NCBI RefSeq assembly: GCF_017876095.1
Contig: NZ_JAGINM010000013.1
Span: forward strand, 142,257 to 206,256
Origin: Azospirillum agricola
GTDB lineage: Bacteria > Pseudomonadota > Alphaproteobacteria > Azospirillales > Azospirillaceae
DNA length: 64,000 nt
Reading direction: 5' to 3'
The translations under genes were made by a program, and so were the position numbers. Below, piece by piece: positions 7,027 to 14,897 of the stretch (positions are counted from its first letter, which is position 1; each line of letters opens with the position of its first letter). The notes under the pieces are model-generated. The model searched no databases. It had not been told where the DNA came from and saw only the letters and a list, made by a program, of their open reading frames with translations.

Positions 7027-9345
7027 TTACTCGGCCATCTCGTTGACCAACCCTTCCTCGTCGTCGTCGCCCGAGGTCCGCTTGGGACGGTTGCCCTCGG
7101 CGTACTCGAAGTGCGGCTTGTCGTCCTGCACCGTGACCTTGACGAGGCCGCCCTTGCTGAGCTTGCCGAACAGAAGCTCCTCGGCCAGCGGCTTCTTCAG
7201 GTACTCCTGGATCACCCGGCCGAGCGGACGGGCGCCGTAGAGCGGGTCGTAACCCTTCTTGCCCAGCCACTCGCGCGCTTCGTCGTTCAGTTCGATGGAC
7301 ACGCCGCGGTCTTCCAACTGCGCTTCCATCTGCATGATGAACTTGTCGACGACGCGGTTGATGACCTCCTGCGTCAGCGGGGCGAAGGGGATGATCGCGT
7401 CCAGCCGGTTGCGGAACTCCGGCGTGAACAGCTTCTCCACCGCCTCGACGTCCTCGCCGACCCGGCGCTCGCGCTCGAAGCCGATGGCGGGCTTCGCCAT
7501 GTCCGACGCGCCGGCGTTCGACGTCATGATCAGGATGACGTTGCGGAAGTCGACGATCTTGCCGTTGTGGTCGGTCAGCTTCCCATGGTCCATGATCTGC
7601 AACAGGATGTTGAACAGATCCGGGTGGGCCTTCTCGATCTCGTCGAGCAGCAGCACGCAGTGCGGGTGCTGGTCGATGGCGTCGGTCAGCATGCCGCCCT
7701 GGTCGAAGCCGACATAGCCCGGCGGGGCGCCGATCAGGCGCGACACCGTGTGCCGCTCCATGTACTCCGACATGTCGAAGCGGGTCAGCTCGATGCCGAG
7801 CGTCATGGCGAGCTGGCGGGCCACCTCGGTCTTGCCGACGCCGGTCGGGCCGGTGAACAGGTAGTTGCCGATCGGCTTCTCCGGCTCGCGCAGGCCGGCT
7901 CTCGCCAGCTTGATCGCCGAGACCAGATTGTCGATCGCCTTGTTCTGGCCGAAGACCATGGTCTTCAGGTCGCGTTCAAGGTTGAGCAGCGTCTCCTTGT
8001 CGTCGCGGCTGACCGACTTCGGCGGGATGCGGGCGATCTTGGCGACCACCGCCTCCACGTCCTTGACGCCGATCTTCTTGCGGCGCTTGTTCTCCGGCAG
8101 CAGCATCTGCGCGGCGCCGACCTCGTCGATGATGTCGATCGCCTTGTCGGGCAGCTTGCGGTCGCCGATGTACTTGGCCGACAGCTCCACCGCCGAGCGG
8201 ATGGCGTCGTTGGTGTAGCTGACCTTGTGATGCTTCTCGTAATAGGGCTTGAGGCCCTGGAGAATCTTGATCGCGTCCTCGACCGACGGCTCGTTGACGT
8301 CGATCTTCTGGAAGCGGCGGACCAGCGCGCGGTCCTTCTCGAAGTAGCTGCGGTATTCCTTGTAGGTGGTCGAGCCGATGCAGCGCAGCGAGCCCGAGGC
8401 AAGCGCCGGCTTCAGCAGGTTCGAGGCGTCCATGGCGCCGCCCGAGGTGGCGCCGGCGCCGATCACCGTGTGGATCTCGTCGATGAACAGGACCGCGCCC
8501 TCGGTCGCCTCAAGCTCGGAGACGACGGCCTTCAGCCGTTCCTCGAAGTCGCCGCGGTAGCGCGTGCCGGCCAGCAGCGAGCCCATGTCGAGCGCGAAGA
8601 TGGTGGCGTTGCGCAGAACCTCCGGCACCTCGCTCTGGACGATGCGGCGGGCCAGCCCCTCGGCGATGGCGGTCTTGCCGACACCGGGATCGCCGACGTA
8701 GAGCGGGTTGTTCTTCGAGCGCCGGCACAGGATCTGGATGGTCCGCTCGACCTCCTGCTCCCGCCCGATCAGCGGATCGATCTTCCCGCCGGCGGCCTTC
8801 TTGTTCAGGTTTACGCAATAAGCCTCGAGTGCCTCACTGCCTTTTTTCACGACCTTCTCCGCCGCCGCCTCGTCGTCAGCGCCCGAGACACGCTTTGTTT
8901 CCGAGCGGCCCGGAGCCTTCGCGATTCCGTGTGAGATGTAGTTCACCGCGTCGAACCGGGTCATCTCCTGCTCTTGCAGGAAGTAGACCGCGTGGCTCTC
9001 GCGTTCAGAGAACAGGGCGACGAGCACATTTGCTCCCGTCACCTCCTCACGCCCCGACGACTGGACGTGGATGGCCGCACGTTGCAGCACCCGCTGGAAA
9101 CCAGCCGTCGGCTTGGCATCATCGGGCCTGTTCGTGATAAGGTTCGCAAGTTCGTTGTCGAGGTAATCCGACAGTTCGGCGCGCAGGCGGTCCAAATCGA
9201 TCCCGCAGGCGCGCAAGACGGCGGTAGCATCGGAGTCTTCGGTCAACGCGAGAAGCAGATGTTCGAGCGTCGCGTATTCATGCCTGCGCTCGTTCGCGTG
9301 GGCCAGGGCTCTGTGCAGCGTCTGTTCCAGGTTACGCGACAGCAT
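7027..9345 (-). CDS. clpA: ATP-dependent Clp protease ATP-binding subunit ClpA
   Basis: A 772-residue Hsp100 unfoldase that feeds substrates to ClpP. Start at the ATG of MLSRNLEQTLHRALA; a longer in-frame extension to 9459 overlaps clpS and is not protein-like. Order: N-domain with two Clp repeats (1-145), AAA-1 with Walker A GDPGVGKT and Walker B VLFIDEIH, AAA-2 with GPTGVGKT and VLLLDEIEKAH, sensor region GARPLGR, and an acidic tail GDDDEEGLVNEMAE. There is no ClpB-type coiled-coil insert. It lies 8 bases downstream of the clpS stop, the classical clpS-clpA operon, and ends in a clear intrinsic terminator at 6976-7003. Confidence 0.97.
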   Translation of the reverse strand: MLSRNLEQTLHRALAHANERRHEYATLEHLLLALTEDSDATAVLRACGIDLDRLRAELSDYLDNELANLITNRPDDAKPTAGFQRVLQRAAIHVQSSGREEVTGANVLVALFSERESHAVYFLQEQEMTRFDAVNYISHGIAKAPGRSETKRVSGADDEAAAEKVVKKGSEALEAYCVNLNKKAAGGKIDPLIGREQEVERTIQILCRRSKNNPLYVGDPGVGKTAIAEGLARRIVQSEVPEVLRNATIFALDMGSLLAGTRYRGDFEERLKAVVSELEATEGAVLFIDEIHTVIGAGATSGGAMDASNLLKPALASGSLRCIGSTTYKEYRSYFEKDRALVRRFQKIDVNEPSVEDAIKILQGLKPYYEKHHKVSYTNDAIRSAVELSAKYIGDRKLPDKAIDIIDEVGAAQMLLPENKRRKKIGVKDVEAVVAKIARIPPKSVSRDDKETLLNLERDLKTMVFGQNKAIDNLVSAIKLARAGLREPEKPIGNYLFTGPTGVGKTEVARQLAMTLGIELTRFDMSEYMERHTVSRLIGAPPGYVGFDQGGMLTDAIDQHPHCVLLLDEIEKAHPDLFNILLQIMDHGKLTDHNGKIVDFRNVILIMTSNAGASDMAKPAIGFERERRVGEDVEAVEKLFTPEFRNRLDAIIPFAPLTQEVINRVVDKFIMQMEAQLEDRGVSIELNDEAREWLGKKGYDPLYGARPLGRVIQEYLKKPLAEELLFGKLSKGGLVKVTVQDDKPHFEYAEGNRPKRTSGDDDEEGLVNEMAE

Positions 9346-9353
9346 GTGTGGGT

Positions 9354-9680
9354 CTAATCCTTCTCTAGCGTGCATTGCAGCGGGTGCTGGTGCTGGCGCG
9401 CGAAGTCCATCACCTGCGTGACTTTCGTCTCCGCCACCTCGTAGGTGAACACGCCGCACAACCCCACACCCCGCCGGTGTACATGCAGCATGATCATGGT
9501 CGCTTCCTCCCGCGATTTGCTGAAGAAGCGTTCGAGTACCAGAACGACGAACTCCATCGGAGTGTAGTCGTCGTTCAGCATCAAGACCTTGTACATCGAC
9601 GGCTTCTTGGTCTTCGGCTTGGTCTTGATGACCACGCCGCTGTTGGTGCCCTCGTTGCCGTGCTTGTCGGAATCGGCCAT
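9354..9680 (-). CDS. clpS: ATP-dependent Clp protease adaptor ClpS
   Basis: A 108-residue adaptor that binds the ClpA N-domain and delivers N-end-rule substrates. Core motifs are YKVLMLNDDYTPMEFVV and the MLHVHRRGVGLCGVFTYEVAETK helix-loop; Asn-Asp-Asp and the His of HVH are the residues that recognise the substrate alpha-amino group. The Lys-rich disordered N-tail (KTKPKTKKP) is typical of alphaproteobacterial ClpS1. Start at MADSDKH; an upstream in-frame ATG adds only four residues. The next gene, clpA, begins 8 bases after its stop. Confidence 0.96.
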   Translation of the reverse strand: MADSDKHGNEGTNSGVVIKTKPKTKKPSMYKVLMLNDDYTPMEFVVLVLERFFSKSREEATMIMLHVHRRGVGLCGVFTYEVAETKVTQVMDFARQHQHPLQCTLEKD

Positions 9681-9766
9681 GGTCTCAATCAAATGTCATC
9701 GCGATGCACTGTCTATAAGGATGATATGGGCAATCCGGGCGCCGAGGGAAGGGGCCGTTTGCGGAT

Positions 9767-9785
9767 GCTCTCCATTTGGGAGAGC
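9767..9785 (-). other. Small hairpin upstream of clpS
   Basis: GCTCTCC and GGAGAGC pair perfectly around ATTTG in the leader region of clpSA (9681-9917). On the clpS sense strand it lies about 90 bases before the start codon. No T-run follows. The rest of the gap shows no gene; a TATAGACAG stretch complementary to about 9710-9718 could be a -10 region, but no convincing -35 pairs with it. Confidence 0.3.
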
Positions 9786-9921
9786 CTCCTTCGAAGCGGC
9801 GATCCCCGTCGTACCTCCGAATAGGAGACAACGGAGAGGGGCGGCGCACAATTGCCGGAAGCCCTAATCCCTTGTGCGGGTGCCGCAGGCGGTGCATGCG
9901 CGGTTGGGTGGAAAAGAAAAA

Positions 9922-9949
9922 ACCCGGCAACCCGTGAGGGCTGCCGGGC
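9922..9949 (-). terminator. Rho-independent terminator of phasin gene 1
   Basis: CCCGGCAACCC (9923-9933) pairs with GGGCTGCCGGG (9938-9948), with one wobble, around GTGA. On the minus strand the stem is followed by a TTTTTTCTTTTCC tract. It lies about 30 bases after the stop codon of the first phasin gene. Confidence 0.9.
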
Positions 9950-9980
9950 TGTTCCCGAACGGAAGCTTCGCGGACGACGT

Positions 9981-10457
9981 TCAGGCGGCGGCCGGCTTGG
10001 AGAGGGTGCCGACCGTCAGGTTGACACGCTCGCTCAGCGGCGCCAGCGCCTCGTTGGCGATCTTGACCGACAGCTCCTGGAGCTTGGTGGTCTCGGCGAC
10101 GAAGGCGTCGAAGCTGGCCTTGGCGTAGGCGTTCTGCAACTCGACCAGTTCCTGGATGGTCTTGACGGCCAGCAGGGCCTTGCCGGTCGACACGCTCTTC
10201 TCCAGCGAGGACTGGGTGAAGGCGGCGACCTGCTTGCCGGCCTCCTCGGCGCCCTTGGCGACGATGGTGCCGGACTTCACGACGGCGTCGACGTTGCCCT
10301 TGGTCAGGGTGGACAGATCGTCGTAGCTCTTCAGGATCTTGGCCGAGGCCTTCTCGACCTGCTCCTGCTGGGCCTTGACGAGGCCTTCCAGATTCTGCTT
10401 GGCGGTCGAGACGGCGTCTTCGATGGTCTTGGTGGCGGCGGCGAACTTGTCGGACAT
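9981..10457 (-). CDS. Phasin family protein 1 (PHA granule-associated)
   Basis: A 158-residue alanine-rich, almost wholly helical protein of the phasin_2 family, which coats polyhydroxyalkanoate granules. Recognisable blocks are KTIEDAVSTAKQNLEGLVKAQ, the central GNVDAVVKSGTIVAKGAEE, and FVAETTKLQELSVKIANEALAPLSERV near the C-terminus. It shares the GKALLAVKTIQELVELQNAY block with phasin 2 next door. Its promoter shows TTGACA, a 17-base spacer and TTAATA, flanked by two palindromic motifs that recur in front of phasin 2. It ends in its own terminator, so it is probably a single-gene transcript. Confidence 0.92.
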   Translation of the reverse strand: MSDKFAAATKTIEDAVSTAKQNLEGLVKAQQEQVEKASAKILKSYDDLSTLTKGNVDAVVKSGTIVAKGAEEAGKQVAAFTQSSLEKSVSTGKALLAVKTIQELVELQNAYAKASFDAFVAETTKLQELSVKIANEALAPLSERVNLTVGTLSKPAAA

Positions 10458-10571
10458 GGCTATGCTCCTCGCGCTCTCTCAGGGGTCAACCGCGCGGCCC
10501 CGACGATGCGGCAACCGGGCGCGGAGTGGGTTGAGTCCCTCGGACCCCGGTTGAGGGCGGGCGCCCGAGAT

Positions 10572-10588
10572 ATGCTGCAATGCAACAT
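10572..10588 (-). promoter_or_regulatory. Operator-like palindrome downstream of the phasin 1 promoter
   Basis: ATGCTGCAATGCAACAT on the plus strand, an imperfect palindrome of TGCA-containing half-sites. It differs at only two of 17 positions from the element at 11434-11450 in front of phasin 2 and, like it, lies just downstream of the -10 hexamer, where a repressor would block transcription. PhaR/AniA-type regulators of PHA genes are known to bind TGC-rich palindromes of this kind; assignment to PhaR is inference. Confidence 0.6.
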
Positions 10589-10595
10589 AGCCTAT

Positions 10596-10624
10596 TATTA
10601 AGGCAGGTGGCCGGTGCTTGTCAA
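10596..10624 (-). promoter_or_regulatory. Sigma-70-type promoter of phasin gene 1
   Basis: On the minus strand, a perfect -35 TTGACA (10624-10619) is separated by 17 bases from TTAATA (10601-10596). It is the best housekeeping-type promoter in the window and sits in an unusually AT-rich patch about 140-165 bases before the phasin start codon. Confidence 0.7.
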
Positions 10625-10630
10625 AGAGAA

Positions 10631-10650
10631 TTTTTTGCGCTGCACAAAAA
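10631..10650. promoter_or_regulatory. Upstream operator-like element of phasin 1
   Basis: A near-palindrome flanked by T and A runs with core TGCGCTGCACAA (10636-10647), 11 bases upstream of the -35 hexamer. The same core with one change (TGCGATGCACAA) occurs 12 bases upstream of the phasin 2 -35 at 11496-11507. The position suggests a second binding site of the same regulator. Confidence 0.5.
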
Positions 10651-10716
10651 TCTAAAGGCGAGTGGGCGCCTCTTCCGGGTGCCCCTCCCGCACGCGGAAG
10701 GGATGACTCGAACGGA

Positions 10717-10754
10717 CAAGGCCCGGCGACCATGGGGATGGTCGCCGGGCCTTG
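10717..10754. terminator. 15-bp hairpin downstream of phasin gene 2
   Basis: CAAGGCCCGGCGACC pairs perfectly with GGTCGCCGGGCCTTG around an 8-base loop, about 38 bases after the phasin 2 stop codon. There is no T-tract on either strand, so it may be a strong stem-only terminator or a transcript-stabilising structure rather than a textbook intrinsic terminator. Confidence 0.6.
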
Positions 10755-10791
10755 CGGGCCGCTCGGGCGCTGCCAGTCACCTGCCAGGATG

Positions 10792-11304
10792 TCAGGCGGC
10801 GAGCGGCTTGGAGAGGGTCTCGACGGTGGCGGTCACGCGGGCGTTCAACGGGGCCAGCGCCTCGTTGGTGACCTTCACCGACAGTTCCTGGATGCGGCTG
10901 GCCTCGGCGACCAGCGAATCGAAGCTGGACTTGAAGAAGCTGTTTTGCAGCTCGACCACCTCTTGCAGGCTCTTGGCGGTCAGCAGGGCCTTGCCGGTGG
11001 TGATCGACTTGTCGAGCGCCGACTGGCTGTAGGCGACGAACTCGCGGCTCAGATCCTCGGCGCCCTTGGCGGCGATGCTCCCGCTCTCGACCAGGGCGGC
11101 GACGGTCGCCTTGTTGGCGGCCTGGATGTCCTCGTAGCTCTTCAGCAACTGGCTGGCGGCCTTGTCGAACTGCTCCTTGGCGACCGTGGCGGTCTGCTCG
11201 AACTGCTTGACGGTCTGCTCCTGCCCGGCCTTCACGAAGCCCTCGTACTGCTCCTTGGCCTGGGCGGTGACGGTCTCGATGGACTTCGGCGAAAACTTGG
11301 TCAT
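10792..11304 (-). CDS. Phasin family protein 2 (PHA granule-associated)
   Basis: A 170-residue paralogue of phasin 1, start at MTKFSPKSIETV (an in-frame extension to 11442 runs back through the operator and is rejected). It is helical and alanine-rich, with EQYEGFVKAGQEQTVKQFEQ, the ESGSIAAKGAEDL centre, GKALLTAKSLQEVVELQNSF and the C-terminal SRIQELSVKVTNEALAPLNARV. These four blocks align with phasin 1 over the full length, so the pair arose by duplication. The promoter region repeats the dual-operator layout of phasin 1. A hairpin at 10717-10754 separates it from the downstream copy. Confidence 0.92.
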   Translation of the reverse strand: MTKFSPKSIETVTAQAKEQYEGFVKAGQEQTVKQFEQTATVAKEQFDKAASQLLKSYEDIQAANKATVAALVESGSIAAKGAEDLSREFVAYSQSALDKSITTGKALLTAKSLQEVVELQNSFFKSSFDSLVAEASRIQELSVKVTNEALAPLNARVTATVETLSKPLAA

Positions 11305-11433
11305 GACGCGCGTTCCTTCCTGGGCTGATGCCGGCCCCGCGGTTCCGGGGTGTGGCTCCGGCCGCAGGAAGCGGGTCGCGAAGCCTGCCGGCAGCGGTTT
11401 TTCAAATCCCTGAACCAACGTGAGGCCCAGGAA

Positions 11434-11450
11434 ATGCTGCACTGCAATAT
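11434..11450 (-). promoter_or_regulatory. Operator-like palindrome downstream of the phasin 2 promoter
   Basis: ATGCTGCACTGCAATAT, 15 of 17 bases identical to the phasin 1 element at 10572-10588 and placed four bases downstream of the -10 hexamer on the minus strand. Interpreted as the paired PHA-regulator (PhaR-like) operator. Confidence 0.6.
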
Positions 11451-11454
11451 GAGC

Positions 11455-11483
11455 AAACTATGCGAGCAGGCGGCGGGAGTCAA
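11455..11483 (-). promoter_or_regulatory. Putative promoter of phasin gene 2
   Basis: On the minus strand, TTGACT (11483-11478) is followed after 17 bases by TAGTTT (11460-11455). The hexamers are weaker than in phasin 1 but have the same spacing and the same relation to the two TGCA motifs. Confidence 0.55.
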
Positions 11484-11495
11484 GGGGCGCTTGGA

Positions 11496-11507
11496 TGCGA
11501 TGCACAA
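11496..11507. promoter_or_regulatory. Upstream operator-like element of phasin 2
   Basis: TGCGATGCACAA, one mismatch from the phasin 1 upstream core and at the same distance (12 bases) from the -35. The remaining part of the gap to the Anbu gene (11508-11704) holds nothing else I can recognise. Confidence 0.45.
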
Positions 11508-11704
11508 TTCCCGTCGCGCGGGAAACCCCCCGTCCTCCGGGTCGCCCTGCCTTTATTCCTTAACGAAGGCTTTACCGGATATGCGACAAGTGTAGCGTCG
11601 CCATGCGCAAAACGCGCTTCGGCCAATGGTCAGAAGCGGCGCGTCGAAGCGCCGCATCCTAAAGACAGAATCCTCCACCCAGGCCGCTCAACCGGGACGC
11701 TCCC

Positions 11705-12460
11705 ATGACCTACTGCCTCGGCATCAAGACACGCGACGGGCTCATCGGCCTGTCGGACGGCCGCATCACCAGCGGTTCCCAGCTCTCGTCGGCCCGCAAG
11801 GTGACGATGATGGGCAGCGGCGGCGACCGCTTCTTCATCATGAACTCCGGCCTGCGCAGCGTGCGCGACAAGACTCTGGCCTATCTGCGCCGCGACATGG
11901 GCAAGCGCCGGGGCGAATGCTACCCGACCATGCTCGACGCGGTGTCGGCCTTCACCGCCTGCCTGCGGCAGGTCGCGGCCGAGGACCGGGAGTCGCTGGA
12001 GGCGTCCAAGCTGCATTTCAACCTGCACGCCATCATCGGCGGGCAGCTCGCCGAGGACCGCGAGCCCTACATGTTCCTGGTCTATCCGGAGGGCAACTGG
12101 ATCGAGGTGGACGAGCGCACGCCCTACCTGTCGATCGGCGCCACCGCCTACGGCAAGCCGATCCTCGACCGCGCGCTGTCCTACAACACCGACATGCAGA
12201 CGGCGCTGAAGCTGGCCTACCTGTCCTTCGACAGCACGCGCTTCTCGACCAACGACGTCGGCTTCCCCATCGACATGGTGTCCTACCACGCCGAGCAGCG
12301 GACCTGGCGCCAGTCGAACTACGACTACGACGATCTCGGCGAGCAGCGCCAGTGGTGGAACCGCAACATCACCGAACTGGCCCGCCGCATGCCGGACGGC
12401 CCCTGGGTCGAGACGCTGGTCCCCGATGTCCTGCGCGTGCACGGCGAGGAAAAGGTCTGA
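11705..12460 (+). CDS. Anbu-type proteasome-like peptidase
   Basis: A 251-residue member of the bacterial Anbu (ancestral beta subunit) branch of the 20S-proteasome-fold Ntn hydrolases. It begins MTYCLG, so Met removal exposes Thr as nucleophile; the following SDGRITSG contains the equivalent of catalytic Asp17, and ARKV the Lys33 equivalent. The later block YPEGNWIEVDERTPYLSIGATAYGKPILDR is highly characteristic of Anbu. Known Anbu genes usually sit with a transglutaminase-like gene, an alpha-E (DUF403) gene and an ATP-grasp gene; none of these is nearby, so this copy is an orphan. Physiological substrates of the family are not settled. A lipoprotein gene is convergent 9 bases downstream. 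Confidence 0.82.
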   Translation: MTYCLGIKTRDGLIGLSDGRITSGSQLSSARKVTMMGSGGDRFFIMNSGLRSVRDKTLAYLRRDMGKRRGECYPTMLDAVSAFTACLRQVAAEDRESLEASKLHFNLHAIIGGQLAEDREPYMFLVYPEGNWIEVDERTPYLSIGATAYGKPILDRALSYNTDMQTALKLAYLSFDSTRFSTNDVGFPIDMVSYHAEQRTWRQSNYDYDDLGEQRQWWNRNITELARRMPDGPWVETLVPDVLRVHGEEKV

Positions 12461-12469
12461 CCGGCGGCC

Positions 12470-13285
12470 TCAGCGTCTGAACAGGTTGGCGAGCGGCCCG
12501 TCGAGCCAGGCCCCGAAGGGGCGGGTCGGCCCGACGAGGCCGCCGTCGGCCACCTCCACCTCGAAATGGACGCCGCCCTCCGCCCGCTCCCCGGCGGGGG
12601 GCAGGCCGCGCGGCGCGTCCGCCGGGCTCGGCAGGGCGGGCAACGGGGGCAGGGAGGGGATGCCGGTGCCGTCCAGCGCCCGCATCGGCTCCAGGAAGCG
12701 CACGTCCGTGAAGCGGCCCGACGGGTAGGGATGGGCGGAGAAGAACCATTGCCCGCCCCGGCAGCCGTTGATCAGCCAGTAGATCCCGTTCGAGGACAGG
12801 CGCAGCCCGTCCGGCGGCGGATCGAAGGCGCCGGTGTCGCGCAGCCGGCCGATGAAGCTGGCGAACTGGTCCGGGTTCAACCGCACCGTCGCCGTGTGGC
12901 CGCGCGCGGCGGACAGCGGATCGAGCGGCGTCAGCCGGGCGAGGTCGGTCGCCTCGATCACGCGGGCCTCGACCTTGGCGCCGCCGCCGTCCTCGGCCGG
13001 GTCGCCGGTGATGTCGTAGGTGCGGACGTGCCGGTTGTAGTCGGCGTTGAACACCATGCGGAAACGGTCGGCGCCGGGCTTGCCGCAGGCGACCCGCAGA
13101 TCGTCGCCGTTCAGGTAGCTGAACCAGGTCAGCTTGCGGGCGACCGGGTTGTCGGCCGGGCCGACGGCGGCGCAGCCGGCCAGCGCCAGCGCGCCGGCCA
13201 GCAGGGCGGCCGCCGGACCGGCGGGGAGGCGGGTGAGGACGCCGGGGAGGCCATGGCGGCGGAAGCGGCTGTGCGTGCGGCTCAT
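12470..13285 (-). CDS. Putative lipoprotein of unknown function
   Basis: A 271-residue protein starting at MSRTHSRF, with a hydrophobic segment AAALLAGALALAGC that ends in an LAGC lipobox near residue 37, hence likely lipid-anchored. The mature part begins with a KLTWFSYLNGDDLRVAC stretch and has a RGGQWFFSAHPYPSGRFTDVRF segment, followed by a proline-rich linker (IPSLPPLPALPSP) and a C-terminal FEVEVADGGLVGPTRPFG block. I do not recognise a family. It is convergent with the Anbu gene and divergent from the carboxypeptidase gene; no functional link is shown. Confidence 0.75.
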   Translation of the reverse strand: MSRTHSRFRRHGLPGVLTRLPAGPAAALLAGALALAGCAAVGPADNPVARKLTWFSYLNGDDLRVACGKPGADRFRMVFNADYNRHVRTYDITGDPAEDGGGAKVEARVIEATDLARLTPLDPLSAARGHTATVRLNPDQFASFIGRLRDTGAFDPPPDGLRLSSNGIYWLINGCRGGQWFFSAHPYPSGRFTDVRFLEPMRALDGTGIPSLPPLPALPSPADAPRGLPPAGERAEGGVHFEVEVADGGLVGPTRPFGAWLDGPLANLFRR

Positions 13286-13534
13286 CGTCTCTTGCCTCAC
13301 CTGAGCGGCGTCTGATACGTGATCGGCCGGCGTCGTCCCGCGGCGCCGGAACGGGAACGCCGGCCGGGCTCCGCCGGTCCAGGCTTAGCCCGTCTGGCCG
13401 GGTCCTCCCCCCATTTTGGTCACAGACCGGCCGAAAAGCCAAAGCAAGAAATTAACGAATTCCTGCTAGACACTGATTTGGCACGAATTTACCATTGAAC
13501 CAAGCGGCAAATATTAGCCTTTGGCGGGGCCATC

Positions 13535-14884
13535 ATGACAGTAACGCGCAGCACCGTTCGTACCGGACTGTTTCCATTCGCTTTTCGTGCGGTGGAGACG
13601 GAGGGGGAGCGGAGCGCGAGGCGTTTGACGCGGACCCTGTTCGCCGTCGCCGCTCTTTCGGGGACCCTGCTGGCGTCTGCGCTGACCTCGACGGAGGCGT
13701 TGGCCGCCAAGGCGGCGTCGATCGTCGTCGACGCCCGCACCGGCGAGGTCCTGCACGAGCAGGACGCCGACGCCATCACCCACCCGGCGTCGCTGACCAA
13801 GATGATGACGCTCTACCTGACCTTCGACGCGCTGGACGACGGGCGGCTGACGCTGGACCAGGCGCTGCCGGTGTCGTCCTGGGCGGAGAGCATGTCGCCG
13901 ACCAAGCTGGGCCTGCGCGCGGGTTCGACGCTGCGGGTGGAGACGGCCATCCTCGGCCTCGTCACCAAGTCGGCCAACGACGCCGCCGTCGTGCTGGCCG
14001 AGGCGCTGGGCGGCACCGAGACCCGCTTCGCCGAGATGATGACCCGCAAGGCGCGCGAGCTGGGCATGCGCCGCACCGTGTTCCGCAACGCGTCCGGCCT
14101 GCCGAACATGGAGCAGGTGACCACCGCCCGCGACTTCTCGATCCTGTCGCGCGCGATGCTGGACGACCACCCGAAATACTACCCCTATTTCAGCCGCCGC
14201 AGCTTCGTCTATGGCGGCCGGCCGCAGCCCAACCACAACCGTCTGATGTCCCGTTACGAGGGCATGGACGGCATCAAGACCGGCTACACGATCGCCTCGG
14301 GCTTCAACCTCGCCGCCTCGGCCGCCCGCGACGGGCGCCGGCTGGTCGGGGTGGTGATGGGCGGCAAGTCGGCGGTGTCGCGCGACAACCGGATGGAAGC
14401 GTTGCTCGACCAGGCCTTCGGCAAGCCCAACCGCGGGCGCGAGGACGGACCGCAGATCGCCAGCGTCGAGCGTCCCAGGAGCCAGCCCGAGGCCGAGGGG
14501 GACGACGACGACGAACCCGTGGTGAAGGGCAAGCTGCCGGTCCGCAAGGCGGCGGCGGCGGTGCAGAAGGCCTCCGCGCCGTCGGCGGCGCCCGTCGCCC
14601 CGGCCGCCTCCGGGGCGGGCAAGAGCGGCGACAAGTGGGGCATCCAGGTCGGTGCCTTCTCCACGCGGGCCGCCGGCCAGAAGGCGCTGGCCCAGGCCTC
14701 CAAGCAGGCGCCGTTCCTGCTGCGCGGCGCCCGCAACGCGGTGGTCGAGGTCAAGAACGGCAAGGACACCCTCTACCGCGCCCGCATGGTCGGTCTGGAC
14801 GAGAAGACGGCGCGGCAGGCCTGCGCCACGCTGACCAAGAGCGGCCACCGCTGCGTCGCGGTCTCGCCCAACGACAAGTCGTAA
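13535..14884 (+). CDS. D-alanyl-D-alanine carboxypeptidase with C-terminal SPOR domain
   Basis: A 449-residue periplasmic penicillin-binding protein of the DacA/PBP5 (peptidase S11) family, which trims the terminal D-Ala from peptidoglycan stem peptides. A long N-region with ARRLTRTLF leads into a hydrophobic signal ending at ALA near residue 58. Catalytic motifs: SLTK (Ser86, Lys89), the SAN motif in TKSANDAA, and KTG in GIKTGYT. After a charged Ala/Pro linker (about 300-365), the last 80 residues form a SPOR domain (WGIQVGAFSTRAAGQKAL, and RARMVGLDEKTARQAC). SPOR binds denuded glycan and targets proteins to the division septum, so this enzyme probably acts at the septum. Transcribed alone; a receiver-HPt gene is convergent. 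Confidence 0.92.
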   Translation: MTVTRSTVRTGLFPFAFRAVETEGERSARRLTRTLFAVAALSGTLLASALTSTEALAAKAASIVVDARTGEVLHEQDADAITHPASLTKMMTLYLTFDALDDGRLTLDQALPVSSWAESMSPTKLGLRAGSTLRVETAILGLVTKSANDAAVVLAEALGGTETRFAEMMTRKARELGMRRTVFRNASGLPNMEQVTTARDFSILSRAMLDDHPKYYPYFSRRSFVYGGRPQPNHNRLMSRYEGMDGIKTGYTIASGFNLAASAARDGRRLVGVVMGGKSAVSRDNRMEALLDQAFGKPNRGREDGPQIASVERPRSQPEAEGDDDDEPVVKGKLPVRKAAAAVQKASAPSAAPVAPAASGAGKSGDKWGIQVGAFSTRAAGQKALAQASKQAPFLLRGARNAVVEVKNGKDTLYRARMVGLDEKTARQACATLTKSGHRCVAVSPNDKS

Positions 14885-14897
14885 CCGGGCATCGCCC

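Noticed and set aside
13479..13492. TGGCACG resembling a -24 element before the carboxypeptidase gene
   Set aside because: No TTGC at -12; the match is to half of the motif only.
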